64,000 nt of DNA from Cyclospora cayetanensis (taxonomy: Eukaryota; Apicomplexa; Conoidasida; Eucoccidiorida; Eimeriidae). Position numbers and translations under genes: made by a program. This document shows positions 1-11,545 of the stretch, piece after piece (the stretch's first letter is position 1; each line of letters starts with the position of its first letter). The notes beneath the pieces are model-generated. The model ran no database searches. It was not told the DNA's origin and was given only the letters and a program-made list of their open reading frames with translations. The stretch is taken from positions 1 through 64,000 of the forward strand of contig NW_020312126.1 of assembly GCF_002999335.1 (NCBI RefSeq). Reading direction: 5' to 3'.

Positions 1-268
1 CCAGCCACCACCCCCCCCACCTCTCCGCCCGTATGCCCCCCCATACGCCGACACAGCACCACCAAAAAGAAACACCCAGAGCAAGCAGCGCGTGACATTA
101 AACCGAAGTACGTACGGCACACGCCGTGCACGCACGAGAGTTAGACCAGGTCCGTGAACGCAAGGTCATTCAGCCCGATTCCCGAGCCCTACGACACTAA
201 ACTCTCTACCCGCACACCACAACCCGTTCCCCCAAAACCTAAGCCCACCATCCCCAATCCCTGAGTCC
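1..268. other. Disordered C-rich sequence distal to the telomere array
   Basis: This terminal stretch is rich in C and A and lacks any convincing reading frame. Between about 220 and 268 it contains imperfect telomere-like words (CCCTAA, CCCCTAAA variants), which become regular only after 269. Because the CCCTAAA strand should point outward to the left chromosome end, sequence to the left of the array is either a degenerate terminal part of the telomere, low-quality contig end, or sequence beyond an interstitial array. I cannot tell which from the sequence. Confidence 0.5.
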
Positions 269-360
269 CTAACCCCTAAACCCAAACCCCTAAACCCTAA
301 ACCCTAAACCCTCAACCCTAAACCCTAAACCCTAAACCCTAAACCCTAAACCCTAAACCC
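269..360. repeat. Telomeric repeat array, CCCTAAA heptamer
   Basis: About a dozen tandem copies of CCCTAAA (TTTAGGG on the other strand) are visible, the last six or so nearly perfect, the first ones with extra C residues or a T-to-C change (CCCTCAA). TTTAGGG is the telomere repeat of coccidians and also of plants and several alveolates. Orientation (C-rich strand left to right at the left end) fits a left chromosome terminus with the chromosome body to the right. Confidence 0.93.
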
Positions 361-3300
361 GCAGAGAAACATGCTTTACCCTATGCACTCGTCGGCCCCA
401 GCTATTCCTGCATGCATCATAATATTTTGCAAATTCGACAATCGCATTCTTGTAGAATCCACACACACCACGTGGTATGACTTATCAAGCAGGCGACAAG
501 AGCAAATAATAGCGAGCACATTCTTAGGACACACGACGGTGTAGGGCGTTCCTGCTCATGAGCATGCACTCCGTAGCACTGCAACCCACAGCCGGTGATA
601 ACCAAGCGTGAATCTAACGCAGCCAGTGCGCATGCGAAGCTCTTTAGAAAAGAAACTGTTGCACATTGCATCTCACTACACTCCACAAACATACGACTTG
701 CGCGAATCCGCGAGGGAAGCCTCTCGGTTTTTGCAGAAGAACGCACGGTACAAATCTATGCTCAGTAGCTTGGACCAGTGGCTGCTGGTAATAGGCGGCA
801 CACCTCCAAACCAGCAGGACCGCTAAAAGTACCCAGATAGGCTGCAGTAGGCTAATATGAACACGCATTTGAGCTCCGCCAGCAGCAACGAGCACGTTGG
901 CCGTCAGAGTTTCCGAGCCCAGTCAGCAAGCGGTGTTCTGAGAACACATATGATATGAAAAACAGACAGTATCGCTCGCGCTGTAGTCCTTTCCTCAGCC
1001 AAGGACCCCACGCGCTCATAACTGCAAATCGCTACGCAGGCTCCGCCAATTTTGTCCGCCCTCCAAATTTCAATTATGACAGCTTGCATACTGCTGTGTA
1101 GCCCAATAAATTTTGCCGGGTCGTCACTTCGCGTCTCTAACCGACTTGATGAAAACGCAAATGGCAGCATGGACGTGGAGGACAAGCATTGTGGAATCCC
1201 TGCATACCGTCCCACACAAATGCCTCTGAATGTGGTCCTTGACAGAATATTGCTACAAAAAATTTTCAAGCTCAACTGCGCAGAGCTTCTACTTGTCCCC
1301 GGAGAAAGTGAGGAAGCTATGGAAATTGGTAATCCACAGCAACCTCACTTTCTTATTCACATTTTGTGCGAGCATGATGCACACACAGACCATGTCAAGC
1401 AGCGCCTATTACTGCATCAAGCACGCCTGCTACCTCTAGCGCTGTGTATAACCTGCCACGCAAGCATTACGCCCAAACAACTCGTACGCAAACATAAATG
1501 TCCTTCAATTTGGTCCCACCGACTACATAATCGCCTGTATCAAGATTGATGTGACGGCGGACATGATTAATTATATAATAACAGCCATAGCACCAATATA
1601 TCACTGTCCTACCCCTGTCCCTCTTGGGATATTTTTCAACACTGGACCATATCTAATTGCGCAGGTGGAACCCACCTCGGGTGCGGTCCATGGCCTACCC
1701 CTCTCCGTGCAGCTGCACTAGGCAACAGTGCTAACGATCACCATGCCGCACAGAGCCTAGGTGCACCACTAGCCTAGGTGCTCTAGCTGCAGGAATAAGA
1801 ATCACCTACGAACAACACACCTCTGGAGGCAAAGTGCACACTTCGTGAGTCATGCAACGTTTAAACCTTTGACGGCATCAAGATCAGATTAACATCGAAG
1901 GCTTCGCAGACCCCGGGCGACGTACACGTGTTACAACCACGAGAGTATTTAGGGTCAACGCACAATAACATTTCATACACTGGAAATAACTCACTACGCT
2001 TCCAAACACAAGCGATGGAAAAAAACTATGCATCCACCGAAACACCAGGCTGCTTGGCCCCACTCTTACAAATTAGATGAAAGGATGGATATAGATATTG
2101 ATGCTCTGAGCAAACGCGATTCTACCGGATGACACCTACACATTTTTTATGCGTAACAAGTACTGTCCAGACGACTACCAGAGGACCTGGCGTGGCACTG
2201 TCGACTGAAAACAATCCCCGTTAAGTTGTTTCCACTGTATAGGCTAAACGCACCAAGATAAGGAGACTCCTACCCCAAGTCGCACAAAAACATTGGACAG
2301 TTCCGCCTCTGCATGAGCACTTGAAAGCACAAAAACGGACGTCACTGGAACTACAGAACTGGCTAAATATTGCCTGTTTTGCCCATCAGCAACAATATTG
2401 CCATGCGCAACCCCACTTTCTGAACCACACCAACGCAGCCAGGCATCAACCAGGGGACGATAGAAGCACACGCACCGCACCAACTGCAATACCAAAACAC
2501 AAAAGAAGTGCAGCCACTCCATGGTCACCAGGCTCTTCTGGTCAAGGACTTTGCTAAACTACATGCCTCTCTTCGCCCTCCTGCCTTGCTCTTGGAATCG
2601 GAATTTCCGCTTCCTTCGTATTCACTTTGTTGAGGGGCTACCATGCACGCATCATTTGATTGTGTGATGCTACTACTTCCAAGCTGGAAGCCACCGTGCA
2701 CTGATGCGTTGTGCCTGTGTGTATGTTTGTTGCTTCTGAAACGGAGAATGCTGGAGCCTGCGTCTGCCGTGCACTCACATCCTACCCATGAAGAATAAAT
2801 ATCTAGTGCAGAAGCAGCACTAAGCAGCAGATAATTAAAGCACTACTCTACATTCAATCGCTAAGGCCCCCCAGAGAAGGGTTATGGCTTTAATTCGTGA
2901 GCAACCGCATTGCCAACAATACGTATTCAGACACCTGCGCGAGCCACAGACAAGCCGAAAGATCCTCAGTTTCAGTAGCCACTTGAAGACTGCACTTTTA
3001 TGCTCTGCATGCAGTTCCGCTCTGAGAGGTGTACAGCAGACGAACCGCAGAATCGCATACCAGAAGCGTGAGCGAACCAAGGAAGGCACTTGCTCGATTA
3101 ATGGGTACACTTGCACAGCAAAATAAAACCTCCTAAACAGCAACCACAACGATTCCATGTCACCAACAAACCCAAATTCAGCCCCTGCCTGTTAGCAAAC
3201 GGAAACTGCGCGCTCCCAGTTTCCACAAAGCTACTCACATCCATGCGCCGCGCATTGCTCTCGTCATGTGTCGGCGGCAACCTGCAGCACCTGCGACAGT

Positions 3301-5220
3301 GCCGGCCACATTTACACCTGGTACAGGTGTGAGAAATCTGAATTCTTCGGCGCAAAGTCCAAAGACTACATACGCCTACTATACGTCGCAATAAACTTTG
3401 TGCCTGAAGAAGCCAATTCGCGGGATGAAGTGCTTACAGTCCTTAGTAGCGCGACCTGAGCGTACGTTCAAGTTATTCTATGTGGAGTCGAAGTCATTTT
3501 GTTAGTGTACATATCGATCTCGCACGAACATCCGACCAAAGCCATAAAATGTACTACTAGTCCATGTTATCCTTTCAGTGCAAGGGCCTAACAAATGGAT
3601 ATCAAAAACTTTTTGATTGTCTTTATCGGAAGAGCTACCATGCGTTCAGCATTTGCCAGCATGACTCCGCCACTCCTGTGCTCCTAGACAACCCGACCGA
3701 ACGTCACAGACTGAAAAATGCCTCACTACACATAAATTCCCTTCAGACACCAGTAGCAGCTCCCGGAGCCTTCACATATAGCGTCCCTCACTCTTTGGAG
3801 TCGAAGAACAGCTAGTCCGAACCAGTCCTCAGGCTTCCTAGCACCCCTGCAGCAGCGCGTTGGCATATGTCTGCGTGCCTTTGTTCCCTCTGAACAAATG
3901 CACATGGTGCTGGCTTTGCAGTGAAGTATCCGCTCCTCCACGAACACTGAAAAAAACACTGCAAAGCCGGCAATCAATCAGAACCAGATGTTCACAATCG
4001 TATCTGACAGAGACATCCAAACAGTTTCGGTGGATGCGGGTATTGAATGAGCTCGCGTGCAGACTTATTGGAAACCACGCAGAACCTCCATGGGCGACAT
4101 ATTAGTCAAATGCCTTCAGTACTTGCAGGCGCTTAAAAGTGCCCTTTTTTTGGGTATCCTTCAGCAAGTCTCTTTCTAAGCAGTGTACGGCAGCTAAGAC
4201 GCGGAGCTGCAAATACGAAGTGCAAGACAACAAGGAATGACGATTGTCCATCCCAACGTTATTCTTGTATATCCATATTCCGACATGACAAGAATAAATA
4301 CTATAGGAGCAGTCTACCTGATGGCCTTTATGCAAGGGATTCGTAGACACACACCTTCATTTATTTTGAATAACCCCCTGCAAATTAATCGAGTGACGGC
4401 CGCCGACTTTGCGTCTAAACATACCAAAGCCAAAACACCAACCACAGCTTGAATAAGCCTGCAGGACCCTCTTACTGCTACGGCAGATGCAACGCACTCT
4501 TAATGCTCTTGAAACCACGAGGGCCTAAGCATTTTGCTCGCTCTAGCTAGAGCGAAACATTGAACGAGGCAGCACTTCAGACAATCGTTTATATAATTAC
4601 CCGCCCACTCAATCCACAGACAAACAAATTTCTGCCATCCTTGCACTCTTAGCAGTAATGCCGCTCCCAAATGTCACAAAACACCAGGTAAAAATTAATA
4701 CACCCAAACGTTTCCCACAAAGGTTTGTTAGCTAGCGCTTCTCGGCGAATAAGCTAACCAAACTCTTGCTCCTCAATTGAGGATACAGTCAATATACCCT
4801 TGCTTGTCTATGGAATTCTCACTACTTCGTCACCCTTCATCCCCCTTCCACCAACATGAAACTTCGCCATTCATTCTTAAACGCAAGCACCCACATAAAA
4901 ATGTCCTGTAATCAATCTTCGCACGTAGCGAGCACGTACACTCTACTACCATATAAGCTTCTCGTGGCCACATATGCTCAAACACGCCCCAACAGCCAAG
5001 CATTACTACAATCTACCCAAACGACGATCAAACATAACCAAACATATACGCCGACAAAAAGCAAACATCCACTGCTCACATCGGCGGACTCGAACATATG
5101 CCAAGGGGATAGGACATTTTCTGATCGACAACCAACATACCAAATGCCAACAGCGAACAATCACGCAAACGCGCCCACGGAACAACCAAAATGAGCTTCC
5201 TATCTCTGCCTTTAACTGCA

Positions 5221-5320
5221 CTCGCCGACCCCAATGCCGCTCCACCTTCGATGGAAGGCAGTGCTTTGGAAAACTTAAAACCCAAGCGCACAAAGCAGCC
5301 TGCGCGAAAAACAGTCACTG
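5221..5320. repeat. Diverged dispersed repeat, copy 1
   Basis: This segment resembles 5,795-5,885: both start with a CCAACCCCAATGC-like word (here CCGACCCCAATGC), continue through a CGAAGG/CGATGGAAGG-CAG segment, a run of AAAAC and an ACAAA-CGCAC segment, and end in CAGCCTGCGC. The similarity is interrupted by small insertions and deletions. It looks like an old subtelomeric duplication; function unknown. Confidence 0.4.
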
Positions 5321-5794
5321 ACATCTCGTCATATACGTGACAGCCGCATAGCTAGCATCAACATCAAGCCTCCACGCTGATTTCTCGCTACCACTCCACA
5401 CACTATTCGCTTTCTACAAAGGCTCCACTTTGCCGTTCAATCACCTACACAAAATACTACACAAACTTTCCCTGCATCCAATCCTAGCAATCAACAAACA
5501 CTCCCCCGCTGTGTACTAGTAAAGAACGTGCTTCAATTTCACCAAGTCTCAAGCACTCTTCCACAAGACAAACATGACCGTGAGCTCCTTAGACCACACT
5601 TAAGCATCAACAAGCAGGTTGTCTAGCACATTGTGAGCATAGACTCCCCACTGCTGCAAACTCCATCACATCCCCACACATTGCACCACACGCAGGTCTA
5701 GCAATCAAGGTGTCAAATTCCCCTACGCACCATGGACACAGCTGATTTCACAAAACTAGCCAATACTGCATATCCAGCTCTGCATCGAAGTGCA

Positions 5795-5885
5795 CCGGCC
5801 AACCCCAATGCTGCTGCGCACTCGAAGGACAGCACTAGCTCCGGCAACTCGAAAACACAAACGCACTGCATCAGCCTGCGCTTTA
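5795..5885. repeat. Diverged dispersed repeat, copy 2
   Basis: Second member of the pair described at 5,221-5,320, sharing CCAATGC, the CAGCACTAGC/CAGTGCTTTG segment, AAAACACAAACGCAC and CAGCCTGCGC in the same order and on the same strand. A weaker third relative may lie near 2,480-2,520 (ACCAACTGCAATACCAAAAC). Confidence 0.4.
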
Positions 5886-8518
5886 AATGCTCACTGGCTT
5901 GTCCTTTACGTACAAGAGGTCCGACATGCTAGCGAGGAACCCAACCCTTCTCACTATATTGTCAGTACCCTTCCACACCGCATCAATATTCTAGCAATCT
6001 GTAACTTTGTCCTTTACTCCTCTTGCAGTTGCGGACTCAAGCATGTTTTTGAATTTTAGCCTAGCAGGCAATAAGCAATAGTAAATATGGAATTACTGAG
6101 CAGGCGCCTGAAGACCATACACTGAACCAAGCACCCATCAATTCACAAGCTTATCCACCCGCACGGCATCACTGTAATGTACTCAAGAGAGGCATGTCCA
6201 TAAAAGGACATTCCAGTCAAGCAGCCTGTAACGGCCCAGTACCGACTGATGCGGACTCGAACACGTGTCCATCCGCCACTACACTCACAGTATGGTGTGC
6301 GATATTCCATAACTGTTAAACAATGGCTTGCATGCCAAGAAGGAAGTAGAGCCTATCCAGCTATGCATCCAGCGACACCCGTCATGCCCATTACCTCCGC
6401 ATCTTCGAGGGCTCGCACTATAGCTGGTAATTTATATTCACTTGTGCTGTGGTACTGTGCGCGAAGAACGCTTATTTCCCTTTGAAAGATACATGCCAGA
6501 GTCATCCAATCGATCACACTGGATTTAGCTGCAGTAAATAACTACAACACCGCTGTGCTATAGAGGAAACTGCATAAGCAACTAACGCTTGTCTTCATCG
6601 TACAAATCAACGTGGCGTGCTAGCTATTCATGCATGCAGCTACACGAACCATAGCACAGGTTGCTCCTCAATGGCTGTAAAGCCGTGCAGGTTAACCAGG
6701 TATATCGATTCCAAATGCGTGCCAGAGTGTAGTGGCTCGTGTGTCGCGCCCATCCGGCACACCGCTTAACTTCTGTTCAAGCACTACTTCATAGCTTACT
6801 CGCCGAACACTGTGCCGAGAACACCACCAGCCAAGGCGTAATCGGCCACCAAAGCGACCAAACATTTTTACATTCCATGACAGCACATTAGACCGTACGT
6901 CAGATAAGGCGTATGAAGGTCCTGCGTGCGATCAGTTGTGGCAAAGCGCAGATCCTCTCGAATTGCTCAGTGGCACGTCTTGCGCACTCCTATCGTTTTA
7001 TACATCTATAAGAAAAACGGTCCTCTGCTATCCAGGTAAGTGAATTGCAGTGTTATGGAGTAAACTTTCAGCAAAACGTTTATGGGTTTTCTTTAACCAC
7101 AATCTGTCGGATTATTCACGCAAACCACAACTGCTAGCACCCCATCCATGCGCTAGGGGTAACTAGAAAATCAATCTAGCATCCCTACGTCCATTCCCCA
7201 ATATAGTGACACACTTGGACAAATACACGTTACAGGCCCGCCGTTCAATGAAGTGCCAGACGATCGCGGCGTAGTGGCCCATATTGCTTCCCCTCCTTAT
7301 CTAAGGTCCCCCTGTAGAAGGCCCCGACACAAGATCAGCTGGCCAGACTTCCGTGTGCCTCTCAACAATGCACAGAGAGACGAATTAGCGCCGAGGGCGC
7401 AATACAGTTCGAACAATGCTTGTCAATTTTAAAGTTGGTTAGCATGCACTGTACGTGCCATTTGCAGGAGCTCCAGCATGCCTTGCAACATCGTGATGGA
7501 GACTCAGTTTGACAGTCAAGTAGTTGCCTGTCCGTTCGATACTGCGACTCTCGGAACACAGACGTACTCTTGAGATGTTGCAAGAACTTTGCTATTTTTG
7601 TGTTATCCGGCTGCTGAGGTAGGACTGGACTGCCGTCGATACCTAATCATGCTTAAAACAATGCCGTGACTTGCTTGCATGCCAGAAGACTATGATGTTT
7701 AGCCTTTGTGCTGCATGTCGACTCTATACAATAAGGCTGCCATCATAAAAACAGACTATATTAACCCAGTGGTGTACCGCCAGACACGCACACCTATTAA
7801 CTTGTAAGCTGCATACTTATCCAGAAGCATTTGACCGTATAAATACACCTGCAAGAGCACAAAGTTGCAAGCCTATATTGACTATTAACATTTGGTGCGA
7901 TGATAGACACCGCGAAACGTACACAATGCCTAATCACCTCTATAGATTGAACACCATCATGCATGTGTTGCTGCAATGTGAGCTGCTACTGCTTCTGCCA
8001 TTGTAGTAGATATGACAAAAATAGGTGCATGAGTCTTACTTTCAGCCCCGCTATGCCATTACTGCATTTTGAGCCAATGCGCTACAAAGCCTTATCTTGC
8101 TTGGTGTAGTGCACGTTTCTTTCGGCAAATATCCGCTTTCAAATATGCCTATCTACATTATGAAACCTCGTTGCCCATGCGGAAACGCACCATCAAAATA
8201 AACTTATACATACTTCGTATCTGTAGATACATTCTGTTCAAACAAGCAAACGACTGCTAGAGTGCAGGCATTTCCAGTCAGTTCTACTAAAAGGGACACC
8301 TAATAAGTCTCCGCCTCTTACAAACAACAGCAGAAATGCAGTTGCTGCTGTAAATGAATGGAGCATCTGGAAACATAAGGTAGGGCGGAACAAGATAGGC
8401 AAAGGATACAAAAAACAAATACAGGACAGCTCCGCTAGGAGATGGAGGGTCGCCACTCCCATTTCTGCCTTCGTAGCTACGTCTTCAGCGCGGTTACCTC
8501 GGCTGCTGCTCCTTCGAC

Positions 8519-10253
8519 TTAAAACTCTTCGTCCGTATATAGTACCCTCTCTCCCAAGTCCTGGACAGCCGTCTGCTCGGGCGGCTCAGGGTCATCGTTG
8601 ATGAGCGATCGTCTCAAAAACTCTGCTCTAGCTGCCAGTTCAGCCGCTGTTGCGGTAGGCACTAGCTTGACTTGCTCCGGCGGAGCGTCTACAGCGGTGG
8701 TCGCCACTGCTGTAGACTGTGGCATCATAAGTGATTCTCTCGGATTCACGCAACCATCAATGTCGCTTCTGCAGATACTGCTCTGAGAGCAGTTTGTACC
8801 ATTGCTGCTGCGGCTGTCTCTACGGCCCTAAGGCAACAACAAAAAGCAAGAACCAGATATATCTGCAAGTCAACAAACACTGGAATAAAAGATAGAACAT
8901 AAGTAAGGGTTAAATTCCTTAGATTGAGGGGCCAAAGCGCTGTATTCACCTGGCTGTTCGTCGTTGCGCTGCTGCTAAGATGAATGTGCTGCAGCTCTTG
9001 AAGCATGGATGGTTGCTGCTCTTGCACAGGCTGCGCTTGATGGCACAAATTTTGGTAATGATGCTGCATCACAGCTGTATCGAACAGAGCAGAGGCGACA
9101 GGAGACTCTCGGGATCTGCCAACCTCCAGAGCGACGGGAACTCTTAACCTGAGGCATTGCAAGCACACGGATAAACCTGTGAATTTTTCCCGCACATGCT
9201 GTATACAACAGCATTTAACAAAGCAATGGATACATCCGCAGCCACAGCGGCATACCTAGGAGAAGTATACGAATGGCGTGCAGGCACTGCGGAACATGGA
9301 ATGCCTGATGCACTCATGCAGTGTAATGGCTATTGCGATAAAACTTAGAACATGAGCAGAAACAAGCAATGGGTCAACTGCTAGCAAACAGAGGGCCAAG
9401 AAAAAATTCAAGGCAAGAAAAAAATATAAATATTCAGCAACTGCAATCACTAAGTGCAGCCGCGCAGAGAATAGACCGAGATACAGCCGGTGTATAACCA
9501 ACAGTAACAATTGAAACTCGCACCTACCAGCAGGTGGGACACAGGTTGTACGAAGTGAAGAATCGCCAGATATACAAGGAAGCTATACAAAGGAAAAGCG
9601 AAAAGTTGCAAAGTGAGGTGAGGAGAGTACACAAGGCGGGATAAAGTGGGTGTTGCTTGCCTTTCTGCCTCAGCACATCGTGAGGCTATGCTCTCAGCCA
9701 TGACCGTCTTGATGCGTCTCTCGATTTCCTCCTCAAGGGGTCTTATGCAGAAAAATCGCGCCTCAAGTAGCAATTGCTGCAACAACCAAGGTTTGTTACT
9801 ACAACATAGTGTTCCATTCCTCAGGAAATCTAGAATGTATGTGAACGCATCTCCATTTCTGTCTACAAAGATCTCTCGGGTCTCCCCATGTCTCCAAGGA
9901 GGAGACAGACGCCGAGACAAATAGTGAGGGCCGTAATTGCTGAGGGTTGACGCTGTTGTTGCGAAATGTCTGCCCCCCACGTTCAGCAATACCTTGCTGC
10001 TGAGATCCTCAAGAGATAGTGAGTGCTTGCAAGCGACCCTACAGGTGCTGCAGCGGGCTTGCGAGCAGCAGCAGCAGGAGCAGTGAGCGTTAGGGCGAGG
10101 ACTGCGAGAAACTAAAGGACCAGTCTTTTGGCTTCTGCAGCTACCACCCTTGTGGCTATTGTGCTGATGATCGGTATGATGAATTTGTTCCAATGTTCCT
10201 TGTTTGCGTAGCTGATCATCCAGCGCCATATCCAGAAGCGATTCTGGGTCCAT
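8519..10253 (-). CDS. BTB/POZ T1 (potassium-channel tetramerisation, KCTD-type) domain protein
   Basis: Likely an adaptor or oligomerisation protein; KCTD-type BTB domains commonly form pentamers or bridge cullin-3 ligases, but no second functional domain is visible. Proposed exons on the minus strand are 10253-9524, 9176-8950 and 8827-8519; donors and acceptors agree in phase (G|GT..., then CAG|GTGAAT to TTAG|GGC), giving about 421 residues. The T1 fold starts near residue 90 with VLLNVGGRHF, followed by EIFVDRNGDAF and ILDFLRNGTL, the classic LNVGG / FIDRD / ILNFLR signature. The N-terminus has a Cys/His-rich patch (CSCCCCSQARCSTC) that could be a small metal site or low complexity. The region after the BTB is hydrophobic near residues 215-240 before the first splice, and the C-terminus is Glu/Pro-rich (NDDPEPPEQ). 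It is the telomere-most gene I can support. The exon 1 donor is the least certain part. Confidence 0.72.
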
Positions 10254-11545
10254 TGTTGAAAGATTGCAGCTAATACTCTCTGGATCGGACTATTTGATGT
10301 AGAAGCCGCGCTTGTCGTAGATGCTAGTAAAACATACACGCAGAGAGGCCTCCCCTCGGGGAGCCAATCCACCTTCTAGGTAGAGCTTCAAGGCTGTACT
10401 GCACGAGTGATGTACCACTGTTGCATTAGAAGTGACAGGACCAAAAGTATACAAGGTTTCCTGGCTTCCTTACAATACGGCGCAAACCCAGTGCTCATGC
10501 AAGCTAGCAAAGAAAAAAAGGATGCGATGCTAGAGCCGGTGCCATGGTTTGTAGAACATCTGGAAATCGAAGACGCCACAAAATTCTAGAAGACCTGCCC
10601 TAGCTGACGAAGAGAAGGCCTTAAGGTGTGCTGCTGTCCGTTGTGTGCGGCTAGCGTACCAGTATTGAAGTGAAGCCGACAATTTAGCAGACTTCTGCAA
10701 TTTGCCGTTGAATGAGGCACCCGCTGATGCAGCAGAGAGCCGCAAATAAGTACATCGTCTAAAGAAACACCTGAAGAAGGCACCAAATCTATGGGGTAGG
10801 ACTGCAGATGCAGCAGCTGTTGCAAAGGCTGGCGCTGTTGTTGCAGCTACCAGCCCCGGTAGGCGGCAGTGCGCTTAATGTCTCGACCCAAATGAGTCTT
10901 CTGCTGCTACACGGCAATTTGTATATAATTCAAGCGATCGAGAACTGGTATCAGACACTTTATCGAGGATTGGTTCGAAACTTAAGTAAAGGGGGTTTTT
11001 ATTCTATCGAAAGCAGCACGCGTGATCATGCTGTTGCTGTACCAAGAAGACCGCTGCTGGAGGTGTGGCGCTCCACCATCCACTGAAGTACCTTTTTACT
11101 TTGTCTAGTAAAGTGTCATTGCTAGAGCATTCCTCGAGCTCCTCTTCGTGCTCAGTTTCATACAAGCGCCCCTATAAGTGCCTTCCAGTTGCATGCATTT
11201 TGTAGCAGACTGCGGGTCTCCTCGACCCTCACGACCGTAGTCTCTGTAAAGTCCTTGCACGATGCCGACACATCTATCTTGCCGATAATTCAAGCAGACT
11301 AGACGTGGTCTAACACGAAGAGCAGGTGGTGCGGCCACTGGAGCAGGCACCGGCGCCTCAAGGAAACAGACCTCCCAAGGCACTAACTCCATGTGGTGCT
11401 CTACTAGGCATCATCACCGTCGTAAAAGTGCTGCTTTTCTCATCTCTCTGACAGGCACCCGCTGAATGCAGTTATGCTACAGTGAGCACTGAAGGCTCAG
11501 AAGAGGACTCAGAAAGCCCTACAAAGCAGTGCTCATGGGCATCCT
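10254..11545. other. Intergenic region between divergent genes
   Basis: Separates the minus-strand BTB gene and the plus-strand SUV3 gene, so it should carry both promoters. It contains several short open frames on both strands with CAG/CTG runs but none with a recognisable domain. The first exons or 5' UTR of the helicase gene may lie here. Confidence 0.5.

Larger units (their letters stand above)
361..8518. other. Gene-poor subtelomeric region
   Basis: About 8.1 kb without a frame I can assign to any family. Open frames here are short, mostly overlap one another on both strands and have no recognisable motif. The longest (about 1052-1549, plus) would need a non-ATG start at that coordinate, carries a hydrophobic N-terminus and matches nothing I know. 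The stretch has A+C-rich patches (4,850-5,900) and two diverged related segments near 5,221-5,320 and 5,795-5,885. No rRNA, tRNA or satellite array was recognised. Confidence 0.6.

Noticed and set aside
1052..1549. 165-codon subtelomeric plus-strand frame
   Set aside because: It would start at TTG, has no recognised motif, and overlaps comparable frames on the other strand; not supported as a gene.
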